Shown here piece by piece: positions 44,397 through 53,026 of a DNA stretch of 64,000 nt. The stretch spans positions 46,244-110,243 of the forward strand of contig NZ_JAAXOX010000014.1 in NCBI RefSeq assembly GCF_012396125.1, written 5' to 3'. Each line of letters starts with the position of its first letter. Position 1 is the first letter of the stretch. A program made the translations under genes and the position numbers. The notes beneath the pieces are model-generated. The model saw nothing but the letters and a program-made list of their open reading frames with translations. It had not been told where the DNA came from and made no database searches. Source of the stretch: Cellulomonas denverensis (GTDB lineage Bacteria; Actinomycetota; Actinomycetes; Actinomycetales; Cellulomonadaceae).

Positions 44397-44710
44397 CAGC
44401 GCACCGCCGCGAGGTGGACGTCGCTGCCGCGCTCGCGCAGCAGGTCCAGCAGGCGGCCAGAACGCAGCTTGCCCGAGCTCACGAACGCGCCGTCGAGGAG
44501 GACGAGCGGGCTCATCGCAGGCCGGTGCTGAGCGACGAGCCGCGCACCCTCCTCGGAATTGATCTCGAGGACCTCGAGGTCCAGGGGGACGACCTCGCGC
44601 AGCCGCCCGAGGGTCTGCAGCGCGGCGTCGCACAGGTGGCACGCGGGTGAACGGACCACCGTGACACGCGGGGTGGGCGCACCTGGGCAGGCCCCGGAGA
44701 ACTCGAGCAT
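44396..44710 (-). CDS. Glutaredoxin-like thioredoxin-fold protein
   Basis: 104 residues. The active motif is CHLC in SPACHLCDAAL, with the cis-Pro region PAMSPLVLLDGAFVSSG following. It resembles the plasmid-borne glutaredoxin-like protein at 50748-51074 in sequence and length. It is the first gene of the CcdA-redoxin group; it may cycle thiols in the cytoplasm or supply reducing power to the CcdA-like protein. Confidence 0.82.
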   Translation of the reverse strand: MLEFSGACPGAPTPRVTVVRSPACHLCDAALQTLGRLREVVPLDLEVLEINSEEGARLVAQHRPAMSPLVLLDGAFVSSGKLRSGRLLDLLRERGSDVHLAAVR

Positions 44711-44789
44711 GCCTCAACGGTGCCGTGCGGTTCTTGCGTGGCGGTCAGGGGTGCATTGATTTCCGATGAAGCCTCGAGGGTGCTGCTCA

Positions 44790-45923
44790 CTAGGGGGTGG
44801 TGTTCCGGGGTGCGGCGGGAAGCCGGACGATGAACGTCGAGCCGTGGCCGGTGCCGTCGGATGTGGCGCGGATCGAGCCGTGGTGGGCGTGCACCAGCGC
44901 GCGGCAGATCGCCAGACCGACGCCGGATCCACCGCGGCCGCGATCGCGCGCGCTGTCCACCCGGTAGAACCGCTCGAAGACGTGCTCCAGGTGTTCGGCG
45001 GGGATCCCCTCTCCGGTGTCGGCGACCGTCAGCTCGACGGTGTCCGGCGCGCTCGGTGCGGCGCGCAAGGTGATCGTCCCGCCGGCTGGTGTGTGCCGCA
45101 CCGCGTTGACGACCAGGTTGTCGAGGACCTGGGCGAGCCGGACCCGGTCGACCCGGACCGTCCCGGCGCCGGGGGCTGCCTGCACCTCGATGCTCACGCC
45201 GGCGGTGTCGGCGCGTTCGCGTCCGGCCAGCGCCGCGGCGTCAAGGAGGTCGGAGGCCGGGACGTCGGCCAGCTGCAGGTCCAGCTCGCCGCTCTCGGCG
45301 CGGGTCACCGCCGCGAGGTCGCGCGCCAGGCGGTTGAGCCGTTGAGCCTGGTCGTGCAGGACGGCGACGGTCTCGGTGTCGAGCACGCGCACCCCGTCCT
45401 CGATCGCCTCGATGTACGCGGCGATGGTCGCCGCCGGGGTCCGCAGCTCGTGCGCGACGTCGGCGATCAGCCGTTCGCGCAGTCGCGCGTCATCCTCTAG
45501 GTGCGCGGCCATGGTGTTGAACGCGGCGGCCAGCGTGTCGAACTCGGTGCCGATCCCGGGCAGCGGGACGCGCGCGTCGAAGCGTCCGGCACCAATCTGC
45601 GCGGCGGCGCGGGACATCTGCGCCACGGAGCGTCCGATGCGGCGGGTGAGCAGCACACTGACCGCCAGCGCGGTCACGCCGGCGACCACGATCGCCAGGG
45701 CGAGGGCGATGGTGCTGGCTGACTGGAACGCCTCCTCGATGTGCAGGTCGGCGAGCTCGTGGTCCTGGACGCCCGCTTGCAGCAGGTGCTCGTGGAACAG
45801 CGCGGGCCCGACGAGGGTCGCCACGATCCAGGCGGTGACCGCGGCAGCGAGGAGCACCAGGGCGATCGAGACCAAGAGGCGACGGCCGAGAGTGCCGGGG
45901 CCGATCGCGTCGCGGGTGTTCAT
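44790..45923 (-). CDS. Sensor histidine kinase of a two-component system
   Basis: 377 residues. Two transmembrane helices enclose a ~50-residue sensor loop, then a HAMP region, a HisKA domain with phospho-His in DVAHELRTPAA, and an ATPase domain with N box (NLVVNAVRHTP) and G boxes (DTGEGIP, GGSGVGLAI). It autophosphorylates in response to an extracytoplasmic cue, probably copper or envelope stress given its neighbours, but this is not provable. ATG overlaps the response regulator stop by 4 nt. Confidence 0.9.
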   Translation of the reverse strand: MNTRDAIGPGTLGRRLLVSIALVLLAAAVTAWIVATLVGPALFHEHLLQAGVQDHELADLHIEEAFQSASTIALALAIVVAGVTALAVSVLLTRRIGRSVAQMSRAAAQIGAGRFDARVPLPGIGTEFDTLAAAFNTMAAHLEDDARLRERLIADVAHELRTPAATIAAYIEAIEDGVRVLDTETVAVLHDQAQRLNRLARDLAAVTRAESGELDLQLADVPASDLLDAAALAGRERADTAGVSIEVQAAPGAGTVRVDRVRLAQVLDNLVVNAVRHTPAGGTITLRAAPSAPDTVELTVADTGEGIPAEHLEHVFERFYRVDSARDRGRGGSGVGLAICRALVHAHHGSIRATSDGTGHGSTFIVRLPAAPRNTTP

Positions 45924-46651
45924 CCGGGGCCCATCCTGTAGCCGACACCGCGCACGGTGCGCACGAACCGCTGTTCCTGTGCGGTGTCCCCGAGCTTGCG
46001 GCGCACGTGCAGGACGTGGACGTCGACCAGGTGCTCGTCGCCGACCCAGCCTTCACCCCAGACCGCACGGATCAGGGCAGGTCGCGAGAACACGATGCCC
46101 GGACGTGAGGCGAGGGCCGCGAGCACGTCGAACTCCAGGCGGGTGAGAAGGGCGCGTTCGCCGTCGACGTCGACCTCGCGGGCATCGAGGTTCAGCCGCA
46201 GTCCCCCGATCGAGATGACGCGCGCGTCCGAGGCGGGCACGGCGTCCGGTGCGGGTGGTGCCGGGTGCCGGGGTCGGCGCAGCATAACGCGGATCCGCGC
46301 GACCAGCTCGCGCGGGCTGAACGGCTTGCTCATGTAGTCGTCGGCGCCGACCGACAGACCAATGAGGGTGTCGACCTCCTCGCTACGCGCGGTCAGCATG
46401 ACGACGTAGCAGTCGGAGAAGGTCCGCAGCTGCCTGCACACCTCGATACCGTCCAGGCCCGGGAGCCCGAGGTCGAGGACCACGACGTCCGGGTCAACCT
46501 CGCGCAGCAGGGCGACGGCCTCGGTCCCGTCATGGCAGAGCGTGACCTCGAAGCCCTCGCGCTCGAGGTAGCCGCCGATCACGGCGGCGAGCGGCTTCTC
46601 GTCATCGACGACCACGGCACGCAGGGCGACAGGAGGGTTCATGCGGGCCAT
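45920..46651 (-). CDS. OmpR/PhoB-type response regulator
   Basis: 243 residues. The receiver has the acidic pair DDE near the start, phospho-Asp in VLDLGLPG, Thr in MLTARS and Lys in SKPF. The DNA-binding winged helix has LTRLEFDVLAALASRPG and VDVHVLHVRRKLG. It pairs with the kinase at 44790-45923. The target genes are not identifiable, although the copper/thiol operon at 41517-44710 is the nearest candidate. The start is uncertain between 46651 and 46642. Confidence 0.9.
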   Translation of the reverse strand: MARMNPPVALRAVVVDDEKPLAAVIGGYLEREGFEVTLCHDGTEAVALLREVDPDVVVLDLGLPGLDGIEVCRQLRTFSDCYVVMLTARSEEVDTLIGLSVGADDYMSKPFSPRELVARIRVMLRRPRHPAPPAPDAVPASDARVISIGGLRLNLDAREVDVDGERALLTRLEFDVLAALASRPGIVFSRPALIRAVWGEGWVGDEHLVDVHVLHVRRKLGDTAQEQRFVRTVRGVGYRMGPG

Positions 46652-46842
46652 TGTGTCGCCGGCTTCGAGCGAGAGCGTCGCACCGGTCGGTGGCTTCATC
46701 GAACCTTGATCGAACGTTCGAGCCGGTCACGGCCTGCTTGATCCAACGTCAACCGACTTCGCGGGGTGCTCTCAACCTGACCGCGAGACCGTGGCCGGGC
46801 CGGCTCCCCTGTCGGCGAATCCCGACGACAGGAAGACCCGAC

Positions 46843-47631
46843 GTGCGCCCCGTCCTGTTCAGCATCTTCGGCCTCGACATCCAGACCTACGGCGTGAGCA
46901 AGGCCGCGGCCGCGCTGATCGCCGCCTATCTGCTGGGACGGGGGTTCACCCGGTTGGGGCTCAAGCGTGACAGCGCGCACTCCCTGGTGTTCTGGGCCAC
47001 GATCTGGGGGTTCGTGGGCGCGAAGGTCTACTTCCTGCTGGAGAACGTCGACGACCTGAGCTGGCACCATCTGGGCGGCATGGGGTTCACCTGGTACGGG
47101 GGGCTCATCGCCGGCGTGGCGTCCGCGCTCGTCGTGATCCGCCGGCACCGTCTGCCGCTCGGGCAGGTCGCGGGGGCGGCGGCGATCCCGCTCACGGTCG
47201 CGTACGGCGTGGGTCGTCTGGGTTGCTTCCTCGCCGGTGACGGAACCTACGGCAGGCCGAGCGACCTGCCCTGGGCGATGGCCTTCCCGCACGGCGCGGT
47301 TCCCAGCACCGTGCCCGTCCACCCGACCCCGCTGTACGAGACGATCGCCGCCTTCGTGATCGCCGGGGTGCTGTGGTCGGCTCGCCGATGGCTCCCGGGT
47401 GCCGGGTTGTTCGGGGGGTACCTGGTGCTCAGCGGTCTGTCCCGGTTCGCCGTGGAGTACCTGCGGGTCAACACCCCCGTGGTCGCAGGGCTCACGCAGC
47501 CGCAGCTGTGGTCGGTGCTCAGCGTGGCAGCGGGCGCCGTGATCGTGCTGCTCTCGCGCCGCTCGAACCCGCCGCGGCCGATCGAGTCGAGCGACGACAG
47601 CGACGACGCGGCGCCTGCGGTCGTGCGCTAG
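46843..47631 (+). CDS. lgt: Prolipoprotein diacylglyceryl transferase
   Basis: 262 residues with about seven hydrophobic helices and the Lgt signature GRLGCFLAGDGTYGRP (essential Arg/Gly-rich loop), plus the HPTPLYE region. It attaches diacylglycerol to the lipobox Cys of lipoproteins, as the first processing step. GTG at 46843 with GGAAG upstream is the family-consistent start. A chromosome normally encodes one, so this is an extra copy, near the DUF305 lipoprotein and lnt. Confidence 0.9.
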   Translation: MRPVLFSIFGLDIQTYGVSKAAAALIAAYLLGRGFTRLGLKRDSAHSLVFWATIWGFVGAKVYFLLENVDDLSWHHLGGMGFTWYGGLIAGVASALVVIRRHRLPLGQVAGAAAIPLTVAYGVGRLGCFLAGDGTYGRPSDLPWAMAFPHGAVPSTVPVHPTPLYETIAAFVIAGVLWSARRWLPGAGLFGGYLVLSGLSRFAVEYLRVNTPVVAGLTQPQLWSVLSVAAGAVIVLLSRRSNPPRPIESSDDSDDAAPAVVR

Positions 47632-47674
47632 TAGCGCAGCGGAAGCCCCGGTGCGCTGAGCCGCCCCACCGCTC

Positions 47675-48898
47675 TCACATCGCGTGGCTGTGGCCGTGGC
47701 TGAGGCTGTGTCGGGGAACGGTTGCGCCGGTCGCTGTCACGACCACGACGGCGATGGCCGTCGTGAGCGGGATCGCCAGGACGAGCCCGACGGAGGACAC
47801 CGCGGTGCGCACGATCTCGGCGGCGAACTGCCCGCTGGTCAGGGTCGAGAGCAGCGGCAGCTGGTAGATGAGCAGCAGCAGCAGGACCGGCAGCGATGCG
47901 CCGGTGTACGCGAACGCGATGGTGTAGACCGTGGAGGCGATGTGGTCGCGCCCGATCCGCATCCCGCCGCGGAACAGCTCGAGCCGCGTGGCGTGCGGGG
48001 ACGCGGCGCGCAGCTCCCAGACCGCCGAGGCCTGCGTGATGGTGACGTCGTTGAGCACGCCGAGGCCTGCGAGGACGAGCCCGGCGAGGAACAGGCTTCG
48101 CAGGGAGACAGCGCCGACGTCGCCGAGTAGCTGCGCCAGCCGGTAGTCGTCCTCGCTGGTCACCCCGGACAGGTGCGCCCATCGCGCCCCGAGGGCGCCG
48201 AGCCCTGTGGTCAGGGCCAGGCCGGCCAGCGTCCCGATCAGCGCGGTGGAGGTGCGCAGCGAGAGCCCGTGCGCCAGGTACAGCACGGCGGTCATGATGA
48301 CGGTCGAGGCCGCCAGCGCCACGACGACCGCGTTCTCGCCGGCGAGCAGCGCTGGCAGGACGTAGACGCCGATCACGGCGAACGCGGCGATGAGGCCCAG
48401 CAGCGCCCTGGCTCCTCGGTAGCCGGCGACGAGCACGATGGAGATCGCGAAGAGAGCCAGGAGCGCACCGAGCGGCAGGCTGCGCTGGAAGTCGTGCCAC
48501 GCCCACACCTCGTCGTCGGTCTGGGTCGCGGGATACCACTCCACCACGATGCGGGTGCCCGCGCCCACGTCGTCCGGGGTCAACGTGGCGGTGGCCCAGA
48601 TCTGAATGCTCCGTCCGGCCTGCGGGCCGCTGGTCACGTCGGCACTGACGCGCAGGCAGGTGACCGTCTCCGGGATGCTGCCGTCCGGTCGCTGGTCCTC
48701 GACGGTCCCCTGGCAGCTCTCCTGGGCGGTCCCGGTGACCACGGCCGTCGGGTACTGCACCTCGACGGGCTCGATGACCCGCGCGGTCTGGCGTCGTTCA
48801 CCGGGCCAGGTCGCGGCCATGGCTGCCACGGCCAGCACCAGCAGCGGGATGAGCACGGCGCTGACGACGACCGTCAGCCGGTTCCGAGGGCGACTCAC
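47675..48898 (-). CDS. YibE/F-family membrane protein
   Basis: 407 residues. A first transmembrane helix is followed by a ~120-residue outside domain and then about seven hydrophobic helices, with the YibE/F core (GVLNDVTITQASAVWEL) and a His-rich terminus (HSLSHGHSHAM). YibE/F are conserved multi-pass proteins of unknown transport role, common near copper genes. Convergent with lgt, 43-bp gap. Confidence 0.85.
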   Translation of the reverse strand: MSRPRNRLTVVVSAVLIPLLVLAVAAMAATWPGERRQTARVIEPVEVQYPTAVVTGTAQESCQGTVEDQRPDGSIPETVTCLRVSADVTSGPQAGRSIQIWATATLTPDDVGAGTRIVVEWYPATQTDDEVWAWHDFQRSLPLGALLALFAISIVLVAGYRGARALLGLIAAFAVIGVYVLPALLAGENAVVVALAASTVIMTAVLYLAHGLSLRTSTALIGTLAGLALTTGLGALGARWAHLSGVTSEDDYRLAQLLGDVGAVSLRSLFLAGLVLAGLGVLNDVTITQASAVWELRAASPHATRLELFRGGMRIGRDHIASTVYTIAFAYTGASLPVLLLLLIYQLPLLSTLTSGQFAAEIVRTAVSSVGLVLAIPLTTAIAVVVVTATGATVPRHSLSHGHSHAM

Positions 48899-49100
48899 AA
48901 CTTGACCCCATCCAGCCCCGGGTCAGGCGCCCGGCGGCGGGCACACGGTAGGGAGCCGCACCCGGTCACCGGCCGTGCCGTTGGTCCCGGAACCGGCCAT
49001 CTTGATCAGACCTTCATGCCGCGACCGCGAAGACTTGACCGCGCGCCGAGAGGCTTGAGGGCATGCGGAGCAGGAGTCGACCGGTGAGGAGCGCGGGGGG

Positions 49101-49337
49101 ATGTGGTGGTGCCAGATGAGTGCCCTCGGATGGGTCGTCATGGGCTGCGTGTGGGTCGCGGTCGTCGCGTTGGCGGTGTGGGCTGTCTCGCGGTTGTTCC
49201 CGTCCCGCGCTGCGAGCACGCCGCGTGCCGCGCTCGATGAGTGGCTGGCTTCGGGTGAGATCGACATCGACCTGTACCGGCGCCTGCGGGCGGATCTCGA
49301 CGCAGCCGCCTCGAATGCCCCGGTGAACCGATGGTGA
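49101..49337 (+). CDS. Small SHOCT-like membrane protein
   Basis: 78 residues. One transmembrane helix is followed by a SHOCT-like C-terminal segment (ALDEWLASGEIDIDLYRRLRADLD), a short domain seen at the end of membrane-linked proteins. AGGAG lies 9 nt before the ATG. It overlaps the following peptidase start by 7 bp, implying co-expression. Confidence 0.65.
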   Translation: MWWCQMSALGWVVMGCVWVAVVALAVWAVSRLFPSRAASTPRAALDEWLASGEIDIDLYRRLRADLDAAASNAPVNRW

Positions 49338-50743
49338 TGGTCGCTCGAGAGCCCACCTGCAGGGCAGCATCTGGCGCCCGGCGCACTCGCCAGCGCAGGT
49401 TCGCGCCCGCCGGGTTCGCCGCGGCCGCGGTGCTCACGCTCACCGCGGCTCTCGCGCCCGTCGACAGCGCGGCCGGGGACACCCTCGACGACAAGCAACG
49501 CGCCGCTCAGCAGCGCGCCGACGCCGCAGAGCGCCAGTACGAGCTGCTGCAGGAGTCGGTCGAGGAGCTCTCGGCGGATCTCGCTCAGGCGGTGCTCACC
49601 CTTGAGGAGACGAAGGCGCGGCTTCCCGCCGCGCAGGCGGCACTCGACGCCGCGACCGTCCAGGCCGATTCCGCCCAACGCACGGCCACTCTCGCGCAGA
49701 GCAGACTCGAGGACACCGTGGGTCTGCGCGAGACGCTCCAGGACGAACTGGACACCGACGCCGCGCGCCGCGCGGAAGTCCGCTCGACGATCGCACAGCT
49801 CGCCAGGAGCGCCTACCAGGGCTCGGGATCGACCGCGGCGCTCGAGGTCGTCGTCGGCGCGGCGAGCATGGAGGACTTCGTCGACCGCGCGGAGACGGTC
49901 GCGACCGCACAGCGACTGCAGAGTCGTGCGCTCGAGGAGCTCGTCGTGCTCGAAGCGAACGCCCGCACAGGTCAGGCCCGGCTGGCTGCCGTCGTCGGCA
50001 CCCTGACCGAGATGGAGGCGGCGGCCGAGGCGCAGGCGGAGGCTGCTGAAGCTGCACGAGCCGAGCAGCAGACCCAGACCATCGCACTGCAGCAGGCGGT
50101 CGCAGACCAGAGTGCCGCAGCGCAACGCATCGAGGGCATGCGCGGCCAGGCGCAGGCGGAGCAGGCTGCGGCCGACTCGATCCGCGCGGCCGCCGAGGCC
50201 GAGATCGCGCAGATCGCCGCGCAGGAGGAGGCGGCGGCGCGGCAGCAAGCGCCCGCAGCACCGGTCCGCCCCGCTCCGAATCCCGCCCCCGGGCAGGCGG
50301 CACAGCCGGTCGCACCGCCCGCGTCCAGCGGCGTCTTGTTCTCCAACCCGACCTCGATCGACCCTATGTACGTCACGTCGAACTACGGCATGCGCCTGCA
50401 CCCGATCCTCGGGTACTACCGGCTGCACGCCGGCATCGACCTGCGCACCTACTGCAACACCCCGCTCTACGCCCCGCGCGACGGCACGGTCCAGTGGTCG
50501 GAATGGCGCAACGGCTTCGGGAACCAGGTCATGCTCAACTACGGCACCGTGAACGGGCAGTCGCTGATGAGCAGCTCGAACCACCTGACCCGATCTGTCG
50601 TGTCCTCGGGCCAGCAGGTTAGCCGGGGCCAGCTCATCGGCTACTCCGGGAACACCGGGCTGTCCGGGGCGTGTCATCTCCACTTCGAGGTGTACGTCGG
50701 CGGCAAGACCGTCGACCCCGCCCCGCTCCTGGGCCTGCGTTGA
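49331..50743 (+). CDS. M23-family peptidoglycan endopeptidase with coiled coil
   Basis: 470 residues. A signal peptide (~20-50) is followed by two long coiled coils (~55-310, heavy in Ala/Glu/Gln) and a Pro linker. The C-terminal LytM/M23 domain has metal ligands in MRLHPILGYYRLHAGID and HLHFEVY. It cleaves peptide cross-links in the wall. The build resembles EnvC/RipA-type septal hydrolases with a regulatory coiled coil. Translated after the SHOCT-like protein with a 7-bp overlap. Confidence 0.88.
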   Translation: MVMVAREPTCRAASGARRTRQRRFAPAGFAAAAVLTLTAALAPVDSAAGDTLDDKQRAAQQRADAAERQYELLQESVEELSADLAQAVLTLEETKARLPAAQAALDAATVQADSAQRTATLAQSRLEDTVGLRETLQDELDTDAARRAEVRSTIAQLARSAYQGSGSTAALEVVVGAASMEDFVDRAETVATAQRLQSRALEELVVLEANARTGQARLAAVVGTLTEMEAAAEAQAEAAEAARAEQQTQTIALQQAVADQSAAAQRIEGMRGQAQAEQAAADSIRAAAEAEIAQIAAQEEAAARQQAPAAPVRPAPNPAPGQAAQPVAPPASSGVLFSNPTSIDPMYVTSNYGMRLHPILGYYRLHAGIDLRTYCNTPLYAPRDGTVQWSEWRNGFGNQVMLNYGTVNGQSLMSSSNHLTRSVVSSGQQVSRGQLIGYSGNTGLSGACHLHFEVYVGGKTVDPAPLLGLR

Positions 50744-50747
50744 CCAC

Positions 50748-51074
50748 ATGAACCGCCCGTCGATCCGACCCAGCCCGAGGAGTCCCGTGTCCACCACGCC
50801 GTCTGACCTGCCCGTCATCACCGTCGTGCAGGCCCCCGCGTGCCACTTCTGCGACGACGCGAAGCACGCCCTGACCGCCATGTCCCAGCAGACCCCGCTC
50901 GTGATCCGCGTCGTCGACATCGACAGTGACGAGGGGCGCGCACTCATCGCCGGGCACCGGCCGGCGATGAACCCGCTGGTCCTGCTCGACGGGCAGTACT
51001 TCTCCTCCGGCCGTCTGCCCCGCAAGAAGCTGGCGAAGGCGCTCCGGGACCGGACCGGGTCACCGACCGCCTGA
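50748..51074 (+). CDS. Glutaredoxin-like protein, second copy
   Basis: 108 residues with active motif CHFC (APACHFCDDAKHAL), cis-Pro region HRPAMNPLVLLDGQYFSSG, and a basic C terminus. It shares most conserved positions with the protein at 44396-44710. The N-terminal ~15 residues may be dispensable; an internal GTG is an alternative start. It follows the M23 gene by 4 bp and overlaps the convergent recombinase gene by 15 bp. Confidence 0.8.
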   Translation: MNRPSIRPSPRSPVSTTPSDLPVITVVQAPACHFCDDAKHALTAMSQQTPLVIRVVDIDSDEGRALIAGHRPAMNPLVLLDGQYFSSGRLPRKKLAKALRDRTGSPTA

Positions 51075-51884
51075 CGCGTTGAACGGACTCCTGACGGCCG
51101 GACCTCCTCGTTGGCTCTGGCTCTTCTTGACGATGCCCACATACCCGGTCCAGTCACGCCCGACCCGGCGAGCCCATCTCACCGAGGCGGCGATGCTGAG
51201 TCCAAACAGGTCGTGGAGCACGGGTGCGGGCAGGTCGGCGGCGAGCCCGATGAGGGCTGCGTTGCGGGACTGTCGCACCGAGATCCCGTGGCGCCGCAGG
51301 CGCTCAGCGAGGCCTGTGTAGGTGACGTGGCCGCCGGCGCCCCTGCCGGGGAACAGCCACTCCGGACCGCCCGCCCTCGACTCGATCAGGGGTGTCCCCC
51401 TCGACGCCACGTCGGCAGGCAGCTGCGCGAGCATGCGCCCGAGCCTTGGCGGGACCTCGATCAGGTGGCCGCCCGCGGTCTGGCGGAACCCGTCGACGGA
51501 GCCCGTGCGGGGGTCGGAGTTGAGGTTCGACTTCGTGAGCTCGGCGATGCGGATGAGGGGCAGTCCGTAGAGGAGCAACATCGCGCCCGCCGTCGCGACG
51601 TCGACGGGGATCGTCCGGTCGGTGAGGCACCGTCGCAGTTCAGCCCATCGCTCGTCGTCGGTCAGCACGATGGTCGGCTCACGTGCCTCGGGATAGGTGA
51701 CCGCCAGTTGGCGTGGGGCGAGGCGACGCCGGCCGGCCCAACGCAGGAAGTCCCCGGTCGCGCTGCGCTGGTCGCTCGTGACGTCGTCGAGCCAGCGGTC
51801 CAGCGTGGCTTGCTCCAGGGCGTCCAGCTCGGCGCCGTTCTCGTCGAGCCAGACGAGGAAGGCGGTCACCGCCATCAGGCGCAC
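51060..51884 (-). CDS. Tyrosine-recombinase-like integrase, N-terminal part without a clear start
   Basis: From GTG 51884 there are 274 residues with the tyrosine-recombinase core: an Arg in LPLIRIAELTKSNL, a second Arg in VRQSRNAAL, and Tyr in GRDWTGYV. The usual HxxR is VRQSR here, so a catalytic His is missing. The frame is open upstream as far as the stop at about 52034 with sequence resembling an integrase SAM-like domain (WWHLRRARRRYEQTGRF), but contains no ATG, GTG or TTG before 51884. It may be a truncated or noncanonically started gene. Confidence 0.6.
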   Translation of the reverse strand: MRLMAVTAFLVWLDENGAELDALEQATLDRWLDDVTSDQRSATGDFLRWAGRRRLAPRQLAVTYPEAREPTIVLTDDERWAELRRCLTDRTIPVDVATAGAMLLLYGLPLIRIAELTKSNLNSDPRTGSVDGFRQTAGGHLIEVPPRLGRMLAQLPADVASRGTPLIESRAGGPEWLFPGRGAGGHVTYTGLAERLRRHGISVRQSRNAALIGLAADLPAPVLHDLFGLSIAASVRWARRVGRDWTGYVGIVKKSQSQRGGPAVRSPFNASGGR

Positions 51885-52031
51885 CCAGACGTTCCGGAAC
51901 TGGCTGTAGGTGAACCTGCCAGTCTGCTCGTAGCGCCGCCGCGCGCGTCGTAGGTGCCACCACGATGCGTACGCACTGGCTGCGTTCGGCCTGCCCGAGA
52001 TGGACCGTCCGAACGCAGCCAGCAGCGCGTA

Positions 52032-52940
52032 CTACCGGCTGAGGGACTTGTCTTGCTGCCGGCCCTGGGGGCGTGCGCGGCGCGCCTTGGGGGCTGCCCT
52101 GCGGCGGACGATCGCCTCGTTCGCCGGCACGGCCTGGGACGCATCGGAGATCAGACGGGCCTCCTTGGCCTCGCTGTCGATGCCGGCGCCATCCAGGCGC
52201 GCGGCGAGCTGCTGGCGGCGCTCCGCGGAGTCGTAGGGCACTTCCGCTTCACGCGCGAGCTCGGTCCTGGCAGCGACACGCCCCTCGCCCGGCTCGGCGA
52301 GCACGGCCGCTGCCGACAGCTCGTCGACCCGGTCGGCCGCGCGGTGCGCGCCGCCGTCGACGGCGGCGCCGGTGCGGTCCCGCCAGGTCTCGACGAACCG
52401 CTCGCGCGTGCGCGCGTCGTCGCGCGCGTTGTCCGACCCCATCAGCTCGCGGTCGTGGTCGGCGAGCAAGCCCGGGTCGTGCTCGTGGGCCCACTGGCGA
52501 GCGTGCTCGTACTCGGACTGCTGGGCGGCGGCGGCGCGCAGCTCGGCGACGCGCTCGGCGCGGACCTGCTCGGCTAGCTGCGCCGGGTCGACGCCGTAGC
52601 GCTCCTGAACCTGCCGGTCGATGGTCTGCGCGGCACGGTCGATGTCGGGATCCTGCCCGCGCCATGCGTTCGCCGTCTCCCACACCCTGGCGACCTTCGC
52701 CTGTGTGGCGGTCTCCCACCACTCCTGCCGGTCGACCACCGCGACGTGTGCACGTGCGGACGCGCGTTCGGCGTCGTAGCGCTCCTGCAGGTCGCGCGCG
52801 GCCAGCTCGCGCTCCTGCGCGGCCGCACGCGCTCGGTCAGTGACCACCTGTGCGACCTGCTGGCCGGCGTAGCCGGCAGCGGTGATGGCGGTGCGCATGC
52901 CGCCGCGGATCGTCTCGTCGACCCCGTCGCTCTCGCTCAT
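52032..52940 (-). CDS. Plasmid mobilisation-region protein, coiled-coil, unknown
   Basis: 302 residues, strongly charged, mostly helical with long Ala/Arg/Glu coiled-coil stretches. It is encoded downstream of the relaxase in the same direction with an 86-bp gap, a place often taken by accessory Mob proteins. No motif was recognised, so no function is assigned beyond this context. Confidence 0.6.
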   Translation of the reverse strand: MSESDGVDETIRGGMRTAITAAGYAGQQVAQVVTDRARAAAQERELAARDLQERYDAERASARAHVAVVDRQEWWETATQAKVARVWETANAWRGQDPDIDRAAQTIDRQVQERYGVDPAQLAEQVRAERVAELRAAAAQQSEYEHARQWAHEHDPGLLADHDRELMGSDNARDDARTRERFVETWRDRTGAAVDGGAHRAADRVDELSAAAVLAEPGEGRVAARTELAREAEVPYDSAERRQQLAARLDGAGIDSEAKEARLISDASQAVPANEAIVRRRAAPKARRARPQGRQQDKSLSR

Positions 52941-53026
52941 GTCGTTCTCCCTCGTGATGGCTCCTGGTCCCCCGACTGGTAGCCCTCGAGGCCGGCCGCG
53001 GCCGCCGGCGTGCGCCTATCTGCGCG

